Origin: Akebia trifoliata
Taxonomy: Eukaryota > Streptophyta > Magnoliopsida > Ranunculales > Lardizabalaceae
DNA: 64,000 nucleotides
Reading direction: 5' to 3'
NCBI GenBank assembly: GCA_017979445.1
Contig: CM030718.1
Coordinates: 21,075,021 to 21,139,020, forward strand
The position numbers and the translations under genes are program-made. Positions 11,111-24,602 of this stretch are shown here, piece by piece. Each line of letters opens with the position of its first letter. Within the stretch, counting starts at the first letter, position 1. The notes below the pieces were generated by a model that saw only the letters and a program-made list of their open reading frames with translations, was not told the origin of the DNA and searched no databases.

Positions 11111-11184
11111 ATAGAATCTTGAGGTTGAAGTTAATTTTTTTTTCCATATAGGGCGAAGGTTTGGTACTTTTCTTCTTATTTTTA

Positions 11185-11284
11185 GAGAGTTGCTATTGCC
11201 ACACCAATTCCTCTGTAAATCACCAACGAATTTGCACTTGTGGTGTGATGTTAACAAAAGTTGGTGGGGGTAATAACAACTCTC
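11185..11284. mobile_element. 100 bp MITE with perfect 8 bp target duplication
   Basis: The termini are GAGAGTTGCTATTG and CAATAACAACTCTC-like. The element is exactly 100 bp and is flanked on both sides by TATTTTTA (11177-11184 and 11285-11292). An 8 bp duplication fits hAT transposition. The interior is palindromic around TGTAAATCACCAACG. Relatives lie at 16587-16706 and 57130-57232. Confidence 0.8.
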
Positions 11285-11904
11285 TATTTTTACAGGCCTG
11301 TAGACAAAATCAAGGAAAGGAAATTTTTTTTTTTTTTTTTTGTTACGAGGGTATTTAGGTTATCTTTTATTAATCTCTCATAGAAATTAGAATACCTTGG
11401 TCAAGGGGTATATCATTAATTTGAAAACATATGGATATCTCACATATTCTATAAGACTCTTGTATACAACTTTTGATACTGGCATCTCTATTTTTTACCA
11501 TTTATCCATGGGCCCCACCATCATATATCCATCTCATTTATTGGAAATCTGACTTTATTGCAAAGCAGGCCGTATCAAAGGATAAAACCAATCCCTTTAA
11601 AGTTCAAACCACCAAAAAAACATAATCAATTACATGGCCATCATGATTTTCTTAGGTCATTTTTATTTATACTATTAAATTTTGACTCACGCCCACTACA
11701 CCTAAGATTATTTCCTTTAATAAAGGTCTTAAATCTTAAAATAATGCCAAGTTACAAGAATCTCATAGAATTGGAAAGTTACAAGGATCAATATTCTAAT
11801 TTGACTATTTTCCACAAAAATTTTATGGGTTAGTTGGTGGAGGGTGAGGTTTTGATCCCATGTCTGTGGTATTACCACTTAGATTTTTATCACCATTCCC
11901 TCAT

Positions 11905-12925
11905 TGATGTAAATGGATCGGATTCAGATTGAATTAAGATCATATTTATATTGACCCAATAAGAAATTTATTAGACCTGGATCTGATCGTTTTGTCATTT
12001 TAAGTTTAGACACCCAATCCAATATGATATTTATCATTTTCGATATGATTTGAAAATTCAATAATTTTGGATTGATCTATTCCAACTCGATTCATTTTAA
12101 TAAAAGTTTGTGGAGAATGTTTTTCGTTGGGTATCAATGGGTGACACATGACACCCATGGATCCGAATTAGACATGGAGATTCAATCCAATTCGTCCGAA
12201 AGTAAGTTCGGTGACTCGATCACAAATCAACCATGGATTCAGATCTCGGTTGGTCGAAAAAATAATGGGTCAAGGACACATGGTAGAGCCGTTCAATCAA
12301 CCAAATCCCAATAATCAGGGATTAGATCAAAAGTTATTAAAATCTTAATGAGGGAAAAATTTCAAAGAAGAAGGAATGTATGAAGATGGGATATTGACTA
12401 AATACAATCCAAAATCACCAATTAAGATCTCCTTCTAAATTAGATAAGGGTAAAATCGATAACAGGATCTAAAGAAATTCTAGGGTTTCATATCTATAAA
12501 TAGATGAATAGACGTACTAAAATGTATGAGTTCTCCTCCTTCTAAATTTTACACTATTTTTGTAATAAGGTTCTGACTTGAATGTCGAAGAGATATTGTT
12601 GCAGGCACACACATGGGCACAAGGACAAGAGATCACGAGGTATCATCACAAATCTCAAGGTAGTGCAAGTTTTTTGCATCTACAAAAATATATATGAAAT
12701 TTTAAATATCTTATATAAATAAATAAAATATAAATATAAATTGTTTATATATTTTAAACACATTATTGGATTGGGTCACCATATCATTGGAAGATGGTAG
12801 ATCCAAAATTAGTTTGATAAGTTATTGGATAGGTCCTTATCTGAACCCAAATGTTTGATCCCGATCCACAGATTTTGGATCCAAAAGAATCATATTCTGG
12901 GTCTAATCCGATTCATTGACAACCC
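11905..12925. mobile_element. Degraded hAT-like element
   Basis: The right end, read on the minus strand, is TAGGGTTGTCAATGAATCGG, a typical plant hAT terminus. The left end GTAAATGGATCGGATTCAGA is its weak inverted partner. The ~1 kb interior repeats GGATC/ATCCGA words and has no intact ORF. Boundaries are approximate. Confidence 0.5.
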
Positions 12926-14189
12926 TAATTGTTGCAAAAGTGTGGGCTCTTTATCAATATAATTAACATTAGAGGTGTTTTATTGATAAATCATCTAGAT
13001 TTTAATGAAATTTGGATCATTTGTGGTCCTAAATGGTTAAATTCTTATTAATTGTGATTAGAAGAAAAACACAAATTTACTAGGGATTAGGTTAATTGTC
13101 CTAAAAATTAAAATCAACCTTCACTTTGTCAACCAACAAAAGCATAACTAGTTCAATGTTGAAATCAAACCAATACAAGGTCTGGTCTTGGCCTTGAAAC
13201 ATTGACATTTCCAAGACAGACCTATAGAGTTGACATATTCACATGTAGTTAGGTTAGATCCACCTGATTTCCACTTCTCTATAGGAGCCTTTTGTATTAT
13301 TATTTTTTTATTTTTATTTTTGGTGGGTAGTATGAGACTTTTAATGGTGGGACACACCAATGTAACCATACAATAAATTGTGTGCACCTATGGGCAACTC
13401 ATCTATTCTCATTAAAAGATGTTTTGAACTTAAAAAACCTACGTCATCGATGCTTCATTGGGATTTGTATTTAAATTTGAGAGTTCAATGACTTTTCATT
13501 TTCAAATGTGGACCTTTGTTCATGCTCTAGATGGTCCTTTACTACATGTATTCTTTTCCCATACACATACAACCAAATATATATATGACATTTAAAAACA
13601 TGATTGGGTGTAATGTGGATGTAGAGCATAAAATTTTATGAACTATAAAAATAAATAAAAATAAAAAAAATGAAAAAATGTTCTCTATTTTGATTATTAT
13701 TAATTTTTTTTTAAAACTAATATAGACCATGAACACTATGGGGAGTTGATATTTTTTAACCCATTTTTCCTATAACTCTCAGTATCTAATATCAATGGTC
13801 GAAGGTGTGCTCCATCATCAAAATGGTTACATCCAATCCTATAAATTTAGGAGAGCAAAACAAAAAGTTTTTTTTTCTTCCAAATTTGATCTAGACTATG
13901 AGTCTAAGAGGATTAAGTTGTTATTATTATTATCTTTTTCAATTTGATGTTATGTGGATGGTAGAACAAGAGTTACAGAAAATCAGGATACAGAGGATTC
14001 GCTCCCTTTCACGTAATCCAAATGAGGACCTCGATCTAGATTCTATATGATCCTTCAATCCATGCAACCTTTTCCAAAAAAAAAACTTTTTATTTTGTTT
14101 TATTTTTACAAGACCTATAATTTACAATAGACAAGCATCAAACCGCCAAATTTAAAATTCAAACCCAACATTGAATATATATATATATA
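12926..14189. other. Intergenic DNA, no gene seen
   Basis: AT-rich spacer with short homopolymers and (TA)n at about 14176-14189. Open frames here are short, low in complexity and not recognisable. Confidence 0.6.
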
Positions 14190-14572
14190 GGGGACGGTTC
14201 AGCAACCCTAAAGTTTGCCAAACATGATGCCAAACATTTTTCAAAACATGGGTTAGAAGCTTTGGAATGAGTTGATTTTTGTGAGGATGATCTCTATGAT
14301 GAGGAGATCATCCTCATAAAAAATCAGCCTATTCCAAAATTTCTAACCCCATCAAAAGTGATTTACAAAAATTGGACGATCCACAATTCTTCAACTTGTA
14401 AACTAGGGTTAGAAGTTTCAAAATGAGCTGATTTTTTGTGAGGATGATCTCTTCACCATAGAGATCCTCACAAAAAATCAGCCTATTCCAAAATTTCTAA
14501 CCCCATCAAAAGTAATTTACAAAAAATATTTGGCACCATGTTTGACAAACTTTAGGGTTGTCGAGCCGCTCC
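14190..14572. mobile_element. Twin-hairpin MITE (~383 bp)
   Basis: Inverted termini of about 55 bp: GGGGACGGTTCAGCAACCCT at the left, and its relative ending CGAGCCGCTCC at the right; both carry CCTAAAGTTTG.CAAACATG. The interior holds two tandem copies (period ~157 bp) of a second hairpin with GAGGATGATCTC and CCTCA.AAAAAATCAGCC arms. It sits inside TATATATA, consistent with TA-type integration, but the repetitive flank hides the duplication. Confidence 0.7.
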
Positions 14573-14618
14573 ATATATATATTAATTAGAATTTTAAAAT
14601 TTAATGCTCTATGTTTAT

Positions 14619-15122
14619 TAGGGGTGCAACTTGGTTTGGTTTGAGGTCAAATTGGAACCGAACTGACATAGGTCAGTTCCACTAAACAAGAACTAGAACC
14701 GAACCAAATTCCAATGGAACCAAACCAACCTAAACCGAATTAAAGTTGGTTTGGTTCGAATTGATTCCACGGATTACAAATATTTTATAAATTGTAAGTA
14801 ATATTTTTTAATGAAAAAATAAACATAAAATTTCATATAATAAATCTGTATCTATCCATAAAAAGACATTAGTTTATCCATAAAAGATCATTAATCTATG
14901 TACTAACTCTTAAAATAATTCATAATAATTATTATATATATTGTATAGGAGTTTGATTCTCGGTTTGATTCAGTTCTATACAAGTTTGATTCGAGAATCG
15001 AACCAAATTGATCGGATCTCCATTTTTGTAATCCGAAATTGAACCGCAACTTATTCCAAACCATCCCAAAACTATCGATTTGGTTCGGTTCTCGATTTGA
15101 ACCGGACCAAGTTGCACCCCTA
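14619..15122. mobile_element. hAT-like MITE, copy B (504 bp)
   Basis: Both ends are TAGGGGTGCAACTTGGT in inverted orientation, better preserved than in copy A. The flanking octamers ATGTTTAT and ATGGCCAT match at five of eight bases, suggestive of an aged 8 bp target duplication. The interior repeats GGTTCGGTTC/GAACCGAACC words. No transposase is present, so it is non-autonomous. Confidence 0.7.
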
Positions 15123-18100
15123 ATGGCCATGTTGCACCTGCTCATGCTTTTGGAAGCCACATGATACATGATTGCATCCCACACTCACAAAGGCGACAAC
15201 GTTACATATCATTTGTTTATGAATTAAAATAAAGGTAAAGAGGTACTCAATAACCTAAGCTCTTATTAAACCAAGGAAAAGCTTAATTTCCACTTCCATA
15301 TTAACAAATCCATTTGATTAGAGATTTCAAAGTTACCATCATTCAATATTGCAAGTGGAGGAAACCTCCTAAGCCACCACCATCTCCACAATCTATTTGC
15401 TTTGACCCACCCACCCCACTTCCAACAGCATTTAAATAGTATTCTATTATATTATATTATATAATAAGCACTCTTGTTAAGTGATATAAGATCCTTGACA
15501 CCACCTCAAAAGATTTCCTCAATCTTGGACCCTCCACCCTAGAACCTTCTCTATTCTCCTTTTTAAACAAGAGTTTGACTATCCTTACTAAGTTAGTAAG
15601 AATTTCATCCTTACTAAGGGTTGTTCGACTCACCTTGTGACTTCAAAAATATGATCTGATGCTTCAAGGTTGTGAGTACAAAACTCTATGAATTTTTTTT
15701 TTTAAATTCCAAAATAAAGTGACTTTTCACTTTTGAATTTTAATTTAAATTCGTGAGTTAAGTGGAAGTTCAGCTACCTGTCCATTTTCAAAATCTTGGA
15801 TCAAACTCAAAATAAATTATTTTTTTAAAATTTTTTTCTTTTGAATTTAAATTTTTCAATGAAATCTAGAGGGTTATGATGTTTGATTGCTAATGTTACA
15901 ATTTATGTGAGTCAAATGATCCTTAATAAGACATAAAATCTTAACTTAGTAGGGAAAGTGTTTTTCTTTAAATAATATCCCACATCTCTATGTGAGCCCA
16001 CCATCCCTTGTTTTCATTCAAACACCCCTTGAAGATCATTTGTTGTTCATGCCTTGGTGCATTGACTTTCAATTTTTAAAGTTATTTTGTTGCTTGATCC
16101 TCCTCCATCTTGACTTTTATTATAAATAAGACAACTTTAACAGCTTCATCTTTCCTCCATTCAATATTTTTCCCTTTTTTTTTTTTAATATATTTATTTA
16201 TTTGGGTTTTTTTTTTGAGGAAACTTTGCTTTGCTGATGTGTAGTACTCTATAAAATTGGCAGACAGACCCATGTGATGGTAGGCCTGAGTGAGCCATGG
16301 ACAAGTATGCCTATTTGTCCACTTTTGAACTGAAATGAAGCCCTTTCATATGGTCAACCTTAGAAGCTTTTTGAAAGTAAAACCTTAAAAGTTTTAAAGG
16401 TAATTTAGACATACCTTAGTTAAGAAGAAATTATATCAAAGGTTCAGAAGTTTTGGGAAAAAATTATGAGTTTAAAAAAAAAAAAAAAAAAGAACAGAAA
16501 TAAATCAAACTCTATCAAATAAATCCAAGTTTTTATCCATATGGATATGGAAGAGGTGGGGGGGAAAAATAAAGGGTTTTGGAAATGAGAGCTATTATTG
16601 CCGCACCAACTTTTACTAATGCCACACAAATTCTTATATAGATCACCAAAAAAATTATGCACAGTTGGTGTAACGTTAGTAAAAATTGTTGTGACAATAG
16701 CAACTCCCTTGGGAAATTTGTTGATTTTAGGGTATTTTGATATTTGTTTGTTAGACTCGTGTAAGATCATTGCTTGTATGTCATCAATTTAAAAACAAAT
16801 TAAGGGTATTTATAATATTCTTAAAAAAATATTGGGGGTACATCTAATTAGCTAACTTCTAGTTATATAATTCAATAATAAAATACATATAAAAAGAATA
16901 TCATAGTTGTATTTGTGCTGGCTTGCTATAGTGTTAAATGGTGTACCCACTTTACATATGGTTAAAAGATGAAATAGGAATTGTGGGGAAACATATCTTG
17001 AGAATCGTATCACGAGTTTTAGTGACAACCATCCATTAATCTTTCCTATTAACATCTGATATGATAGTTTGGATAGACCTTATCTTTTCATTAAGTCAAG
17101 ATCTCAATCATTTCTTATCTCGAGAAGATTCATGTCCATAGTAACAAATGAATTTTTACCCTCCGTGATTCTTGCACCGACCCAATATTTACGACAAAAA
17201 AAAAAAGATGATGACGATGACGAATAAACATCAACAACCCGTACTATACTTGAATCTTTTGTAGAGATATCAAGCAACATGATTTTAAAAGTCATTAGAG
17301 ACCAAGATGACTCGCCCAAATTATTGTTCACAAACAAGACCAGAAACCAAATTGGGCTTAAAAATTGTTCAAGACTTTGATGAGTCGACCAAGTTATCTA
17401 GATATCATTGATGAATGGGACTTGGAACAAAACCAAGATTTAAAACCATGGCACACAATCTTAGCTAGATAGACTTAAAGCGGTTGCTTGCACTTATAAC
17501 ACAACCTGACTAACCGTTCCATTGCGCGGTATGCCAGCCATCAAGCAAGCACACTTGACATGGTTTGACATATTCAATTACGCCCACCACTTTGAGCTAT
17601 CACCAGCACTACTAAGACTTGGCCTTTATTCCATCCCATCCAACAGTTGTTGTTCCCACATTGGCAATTTGACAAGATTGGGGTGGCCATCAGCTCTTGA
17701 CCTTTTCTCATTTGGTCATTGTTGTATTTTGGACCAACTTCTTGCTTCATATCCCCATCTAATATTTATTGTGTTGGTTCCAAAGAAGAAAATAATTTGA
17801 AGTTTCTTTTGTATCTTTTGAAGGCCGCTATCATTTTGCTCGAATAAAATCAGTAAATATAATTCATTGTGCATTTTCATAGAAAGACCCCTTTTCAGAT
17901 AATATGATTTTGTGTTAAAGAATGAAAAATATTTGTCAATCTAACACTTTGGAAAAATATTTTTCTCGTTGGGGCAAGGATATTTTTACATTTTTTTTTT
18001 CTCTTGATTGCATAGTCACAAAATTTTAATAAAACAATTTCTCGATTTTCTTAAGACCATTTGCCCAAAAATTCTTGCCCCTTATGGCAATCTTAGTGTT

Positions 18101-18223
18101 GTGTCTCCTGCAACTCCCGACGACACCATATGATTATGGCCATGTTAAGTGCGTCAAATTAGGTTGAAAATATATAATTTGACAGTCTTAGTCACCATAT
18201 TGCTAGTTGAGAATGGATATAAT
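15123..18223. other. Intergenic DNA, no gene seen
   Basis: Spacer with one small MITE at 16587-16706. An open frame of 92 codons at 17522-17800 has unusual composition for the area but no recognisable domain and no splice or promoter context, so it is not called as a gene. Confidence 0.6.
16587..16706. mobile_element. Small MITE related to the 100 bp family
   Basis: GAGAGCTATTATTGCCGCACC at the left pairs with CAATAGCAACTC at the right, around ATCACCAAAAAAATTATGC. Sequence and layout match 11185-11284, but it is longer and no target duplication remains. Confidence 0.6.
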
Positions 18224-19118
18224 TGTTAGAAAAATGTGGGATTTATCCTATAGTTTGAATGGAAGTGGAAGTGAAAGTAAAAGCAAAGTAAAAATAAAAG
18301 TGAAAGTAAAAGTGAAAGTGAAACTAAAAGCAAAAGTGGTTTGTTTTTCAAGTTGTGTAAATTCTTTAGTCCCACATCGGATAAAAACAATTAAAACATG
18401 TAACTCTTATATGGAAGCTCTCACATAGTGTAGTAAGTGTGAGAGAGATGAGTAAAGCCGACGTGCATATGAAGGCTCATGGGTTCCAAAAGGGATTTGG
18501 ACTTATTAGTCCGAAAAAATCTTAGTGCGTGTGTGCTAATGTGATGCGCGTAGAGGGAGGGTGCAAATCTAGGATTTAAACCTCATGTGGGTTAATTTAT
18601 CCAGTGAGTTGAACTCAACGAGTTACAACTCGTGAGTGTTCTAAGAGTCACAAGTGGTGTCACAACTCTATAAATATGTGTGTCTATTTGAACAATTACA
18701 ACCCAATCACACTTTTCACAATCTTGGTGACTATCCAGAAAAACACTTTAATTCTATAAATTCTCATTTGTTCCCTTTCATTATTTAATTTTTGAGTTTT
18801 TTATTTGCTTCTATTTTCAAGAGATTTCTTCGTGTATCCTTGAGAGTACAAAGTATAATTCAATGTCAATTGTACGTGTAGTCTAAGAGTGTTGCCTTGT
18901 ACACGTGTGGAGCAATGTATCCTAGGAGATAGACATTTAAAAACTGTTAGCACATCACAGGGGAGAAATCTATCTTAAGGCTATTATTGTGTCAAATCAA
19001 GCCTCGCTCATTTTAATATTAAAATAATTTTTTTTACTACATTTCTAATTTATTTTAATATTGTATTTCACATCATTTATTTATTTGTTTTCTCTAATCA
19101 AACATCACAAATATAACA
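18224..19118 (+). repeat. Copia 5' LTR
   Basis: Aligns over its whole length with 23705-24602 but with many substitutions and indels, so the insertion is old. Contains TCCCACATCGG, a motif often seen in plant Copia LTRs. At 18253-18342 it carries a GTAAAA/GTGAAA repeat expansion absent from the 3' LTR. Confidence 0.88.
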
Positions 19119-19171
19119 ATCTTAAGATTGATTTAATTAATATTTTTGTGTGAAATAGATTTTTAGAAATG

Positions 19172-22100
19172 ATGAATCCTCCAATGAACCGTCCTCCAAT
19201 GAATCATCATAAGAAATTCGAAAAACTTGATGAGTCTGATTTCAAGAGATGCAACAAAAAATATTATCTTCCTTGACAACATTAAATCTAGTTAAATTTC
19301 TAACTAAAAATGCCCCAATTCTACAAGAGAACAAAATAGACATGACTACTTTTGCTGCTGTTGAGGCTTGAAAACACTCTAATTTCTTATGACGAAATTA
19401 CATCCTCAATGGATTGGACAAAACACTATACAATGTATACAATACAATTCAAATTGCAGAAAAGTTGTTGGAATCTTTAAATAAAAAATACAAAATAGAA
19501 GATGTTGAAATGAAAAAATTAGTTGTTGGTTGATTTCTTGATTTAAGATGATAGATCCAAGGCTGTTATGAGTCAAGTCCAACATCTTCAAATCATCTTG
19601 CATAAAATTCATGACAGAATGTATGATAGTTAATGAAACTTTTCAGATGGCATCCATAATTAAAAAATTACCACCATTGTGAAAAATTTTCAAAAAATAT
19701 TTAAAACATAAACATAAAGAAATGAAGATGAAAGACTTTATTGTAAGGTTGAGGATCGAAGGAGATAACCATATGAGAAAAAAAGGGTTAGGAATCACTC
19801 TATGAAATCTAAGGCCAATGTTGTAGAGGATAAAAAACCTAAGTTAAACTTTCACAATAAAATGATAAAATTCTCTAATCAAGATAGACAAGATCCTAAA
19901 GGCAATAATTATAAAAAATTCAAGGAAAATTGTTATGTGTGCAACAAACCTGAACATTAAATAAATGATTTTTGCAAATGCAAAAAAAAAAAAAAAAGAT
20001 TCATTAATGAATAAATCCGCCCAAGCCCAATTAACTAAAATAAAAAATCTTACTATAGTTATTTTCGACATCAATCTTTCCGTAGTTATGTATGAAATCT
20101 ACTTAGTTGAAAATATTAGGGAATGTGAGTAGACATAAAGGCTACTCGACATATATGTTTTGATAATTTTTTTTTTAGAATATAAAAAAATGAAACATAA
20201 AGACAAATTGTTTAGGACAATGTATGACTTTAATAATTAAAGGTAAAGGAAATGTTATGCTGAAATTTACTTCACATAAGAATTTGACTTTGAATGATGT
20301 GTTGCATATATCTGACATGTAGAAAAATCTTGTATCCGGATCTTTACTTAATAAGAAGTGCTACAAATTCGCTTTTTAAATCTGACAAATTTATACTTGC
20401 TAAGAATGAGATGTATGTGGGCAAAGGGTATTTGACCGATGATATGATTAAAATAAGTGTAATGATTATTGTACCAAAAATTTCTAATATTAATCAAATT
20501 AAGTCTTCTACTTACGTACTTGAGTTATCTTATTATAGTATGGTAGATTAGGACATGCTAATTGTAGTTTTTTAAGATTATTGACTAATTTAGAATTGTT
20601 GCCTAAACTCATTTTTGACGCTAATCATAACTATGACATTTGTGTGGAATCTAAGTTTTCAAAACAATTTTTCAAATCTATTAAAAGAAATTCCGAACCT
20701 TTAAATTTGATACACAATGATTTTTGTGATTTAAAATTTATTCAAAGTAGAAGAGATAATATTTTTTTTATATTATTTTTATTGATGATTGCACTCAATA
20801 TTGTTATGTATATTTAATAAGAATCAATGATGAAGTTATGAAAATATTTATTAAATATAAACATGATATTGAAAATCAACTCAATAAGAGAATAAAAGTC
20901 TTAAAACGGACAGAGTGGTGAATATGATTTATTACCTTTTGATGAGTTTTGTACTCAAAATGAAATTATTTATCAAACAAAAACACCATATACTTTTTGA
21001 CAAAATGAAATTACTGAAAGAAAAAATCGAACATTAAAAAAAATGTTGAATGCGATGCTAATTAGATCTGATTTACTACATAATTTGTGGGAGATTTTTT
21101 TTTCTTTTCGCAAATTACATTCTTAGCAATATACTACACAAGAAAACTAATAAGATGCCTTATGAATTATGGAAAGACAAAATGCCTTCGTATAAATTCA
21201 TGAAAGTATGAGGGTGCCTAGTAAAAGTAACAGTTCTAATTCCTAAAAGAATCAAATTATGATATAAATTATTAACTGTGTATTTATTAGTTATACTAAT
21301 AATAGCACATATCATTTTCTTGTACATAAATCAGATGTGACAAATGTGCATCAAAATATAATCATTGAATCAAGTAATGCAATATTTTTTTGAAAATAAG
21401 TTTCCTTAGAAACTTGTAACTGATGTATGTTCTAATAAAAGAACACATTATAATATATTACATGATGATCATGATAATAATATAGATTATAATGATGAAC
21501 CAAGGTGCAATAAGAGAGTAAAGATCTCTATGTTATTTGGTCTAGATTTTCTAAATTATTTGTTAGAAAATGAATCTCAAAATTTTAAGGAGTCCATATC
21601 CACACAAGAAGCAATATATTAGAAATAGAATGTGAATGGTGAGATTGAATCTCTTATACAAAATCATATATGAGAACTAATAAGTCTTCTACTAGGAAAT
21701 AAATCAATAAGTTGCAAATAGATCTTTAAACGAAAAATGAAAGTTGGTGTTTCCATAGATAGATACAAGGTAAGACTTGTTGTCAAATGATTCAAATAAA
21801 AAAAGAAGGTTTAGATTATTTTAAAGCGTATTCACTTGTTATGAGAATAATATTTATTTAGATGTTAATAACAATTATTGCTTTATATAAACTTGAAATA
21901 CATCAAATATATGTGAAAATAGTATTTGTAATAATGAACTAAATGAGGAAATTTACATAAATAATAAAAAAGGTTCATTGTCAAAGGACAGGAAAATAAA
22001 GTGTATCGACTTGTCAAATCGCTTAATAAATTAAAACAAACGCCAAAATAATGACATGAAAATTTTGACAGTGTTATTATAAATAATGGGTTAAAAAATC

Positions 22101-23070
22101 AATGAAAGTGACAAGTGTATCTACGTTAAAAATATTGATAATGCATGTGTCATTTTTTGTCTTTATGTGGATGACATGTTTATTATTAGGACTAATAAGA
22201 ATATCATTAGATCTATTAAAAAAATATTGACCAATAATTTTGATATAAAGGATTTTGGTGTACTTGATGTTACTCTTGAAATTAAAATTACAAGAACTTC
22301 AAATAGACTAGTTTTGTTTCAATCACATTATATTGAAAATATGTTGAAGAAATTTAATAAGTTTGATATTAATTTTATTAAAATACCTTTTGATTATAGT
22401 AATAATTGAAAGAAAATATTGGTCTTAACATATCTTAACTAAAATATTCTCAGATAAAAACAGTTTAATGTATATCATGAATCGTACAAGACTGGATATT
22501 ACTTACTCGATTGAAAAATTGAGTAGATATATAAGTAATCTTAAAGTTACTCATTAGGAAGTATTAGTTAGAGTTTTAAAATACTAAAGCTATACTCTAG
22601 ACTATGAATTGTATTATATTAGATATCCAACTGTACTTGAAGGATATAGTGATGTCAATTGAATATTAAATTCGGAAGAGTCAAAATCTACCAGTCGCTG
22701 TGTATTTACACTTGGTGGTGCAATCGTTCCATGAAAATCTTAAAAATAAATGTGTATAACACGTTACACACTGAAATTTGAATTTATTGTTTTAGATAAA
22801 ACAAGTTAAGAAGTAGAATGACTTCACAATTTATTAGAGGATATTCGATCATGTGAAAAACCTGTACCTGTAATTTGTGTACATTGTAATAACCAATCAT
22901 CTATCACTTGGGCACATCATTTTGTTTATAACGGGAAGTTATGATATGTACATCGTAGATACTACATCGTTAGACAACTACTTTTAAATGAAGTTATTTC
23001 TATTGATTTTATAAAGTCTAAAGAAAATCTTGTGGATCTACTTACTAAATGTTTGTCTACAGAGTAAATA
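19172..23070 (+). pseudogene. Copia gag-pol remnant
   Basis: Gag starts near 19172 (MNPPMNRPPMN...ESDFKR). A CCHC knuckle, CYVCNKPEH-stop, lies near 19930-19980 with TAA inside it. The pre-integrase/integrase part is readable at 20581-20760 (SKFSKQFFKS and PLNLIHNDFCDLK). RT shows LYVDDMFII at 22160 and DIKDFGVLDVTLEIKI after it. RNase H remnants end with NLVDLLTKCLS near 23025-23065. Frames change repeatedly and stops interrupt every domain. No intact product longer than about 90 residues remains. Confidence 0.88.
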
Positions 23071-23704
23071 TATCATACATTGAGGAAAATGGGATTAAAG
23101 TCTATATATATATATGAGTTACCTCAATGGAAACATAACCCAGCGTTAGAGATTTCATGGACAAGGTTCAATAAGAAAACTGATTGTGAGTGACTTAATC
23201 GATAATACTTAAAAGATTTTTCTTTTACTTATTTTTGTGATACATTAAGTGTTGCTTGCAGTGAGGGTTTAAGATAAACTAAGCTTTTAATGATACATAT
23301 ATCTTGTATTTACAAGTAGGGTACAATAGGGTATTCTTAATATGATATTACCAATGTGAGTATAGAATTAGATCGATTTTATAAGAATCTTAAAAAGTTA
23401 GATTCTTTAGAGCACTTATGAATCTATAATTGTTCAGGACCAAAATGAACACAGCCGTAAGAGCTTAATGTGATTGAAAAAAAAAGTGTGAAATTTGTTG
23501 TCTTGATTTACATAAAAGACTGAATAATTTAAAATTTATGTTCATTGTTTAGTCTAGTAAATCTAATAAGCTTTACTAAGGAAAGTTTAAAGCTAAAAAC
23601 TACTTCTTTTGATGCATTACCTTTCTTATTATATTATTTGTATTTTTAGAATGTTTTATCATATTCTTTCTCTAATTTTGACTTTCTCCATTCATGTGGG
23701 GAAT

Positions 23705-24602
23705 TGTTGAAAAAATATGGGATTTATCTGATAGTTTGAATGAAAGTGGAAGTGAAAGTAATTTGTTTTTCAAGTTGTGGTGTAAATTCTTTAATTTCAT
23801 GTCGGATAGAAACAACTAAAAAGTGAAACTCTTATAGGGAAGCTTTCACGTAATGTAGTTAGTGTTTCACGTAATGTAATAAGTGTGAGAGAGATATGGG
23901 TAAAATCCACACGCACATGAGGGCCCATGAGTTCTAAAAGGGATTTAGACTCATTGATAAATAATAAAAAAACCTTAGTGTATGTGTGCACATTGGAGGT
24001 GCAAATATTGGATTTAAAGTTTATGTGGGTGCAGCTGAAATGCTCACTTTTGCTAAAAATTTGTTGGGCCTCTTACTTTAATTAATTTATGTTGAGTTCA
24101 ACTCGTGATTGTTCTAAGAAACACAAGTGGTGTCATAACTCTATAGACATGTGTGTCTATTTGAATAGTCACAACCCAAGCACACTTTTCACAAGTCTTG
24201 GTGATTGTCCGAAAAGACATTTTTAATCCTATAAATTCTCATTTGTTCCCTATTTTGCATTATTCAATTTGTGAGTTTTTAATTTGCATAGTGACCCTTT
24301 TGTTTTCAAGAGATTTCTGCATGTGTCCTTGAGAGTACAAATTGCGATACAAGTTCAATTGTACATGTACACTGGGAGTGTTGCTTTGTACACGTGTGGA
24401 GCGTTGTATCTTAGGAAACAAATGTTCAAAGACTGTTAGTACATCACATGGGTGAAATTTGTTTTAAGGCTACTATGTCCAATATAAACCTCGGTCATTT
24501 CAATATTAAAATAGTCTTTTACGATATTTATAATTTATTTTGTTATTTTATTTCACATCATTTTTTGTTTATATTGTCTAATCTAACATCATAGATATAA
24601 CA
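23705..24602 (+). repeat. Copia 3' LTR
   Basis: Partner of the 5' LTR, beginning TGTTGAAAAAATATGGG and ending ATAGATATAACA. It lacks the hexamer expansion of the 5' LTR but has an extra ~60 bp near 24020-24080. Followed directly by the ATAAT duplication. Confidence 0.88.

Larger units (their letters stand above)
18224..24602 (+). mobile_element. Complete, inactive Copia LTR retrotransposon
   Basis: Two direct LTRs (18224-19118 and 23705-24602) beginning TGTT and ending AACA, flanked by the perfect 5 bp target duplication ATAAT (18219-18223, 24603-24607). The domain order gag, zinc knuckle, integrase, reverse transcriptase, RNase H on the plus strand defines Ty1/Copia. A purine tract GTGGGGAAT abuts the 3' LTR. 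I see no good tRNA-Met primer site after the 5' LTR. The many stops and frame changes show that it cannot move by itself. Confidence 0.9.

Noticed and set aside
17522..17800. 92-codon open frame as a small gene
   Set aside because: No domain, no leader or splice context, and no evidence beyond length. Kept only as a note in the spacer entry.
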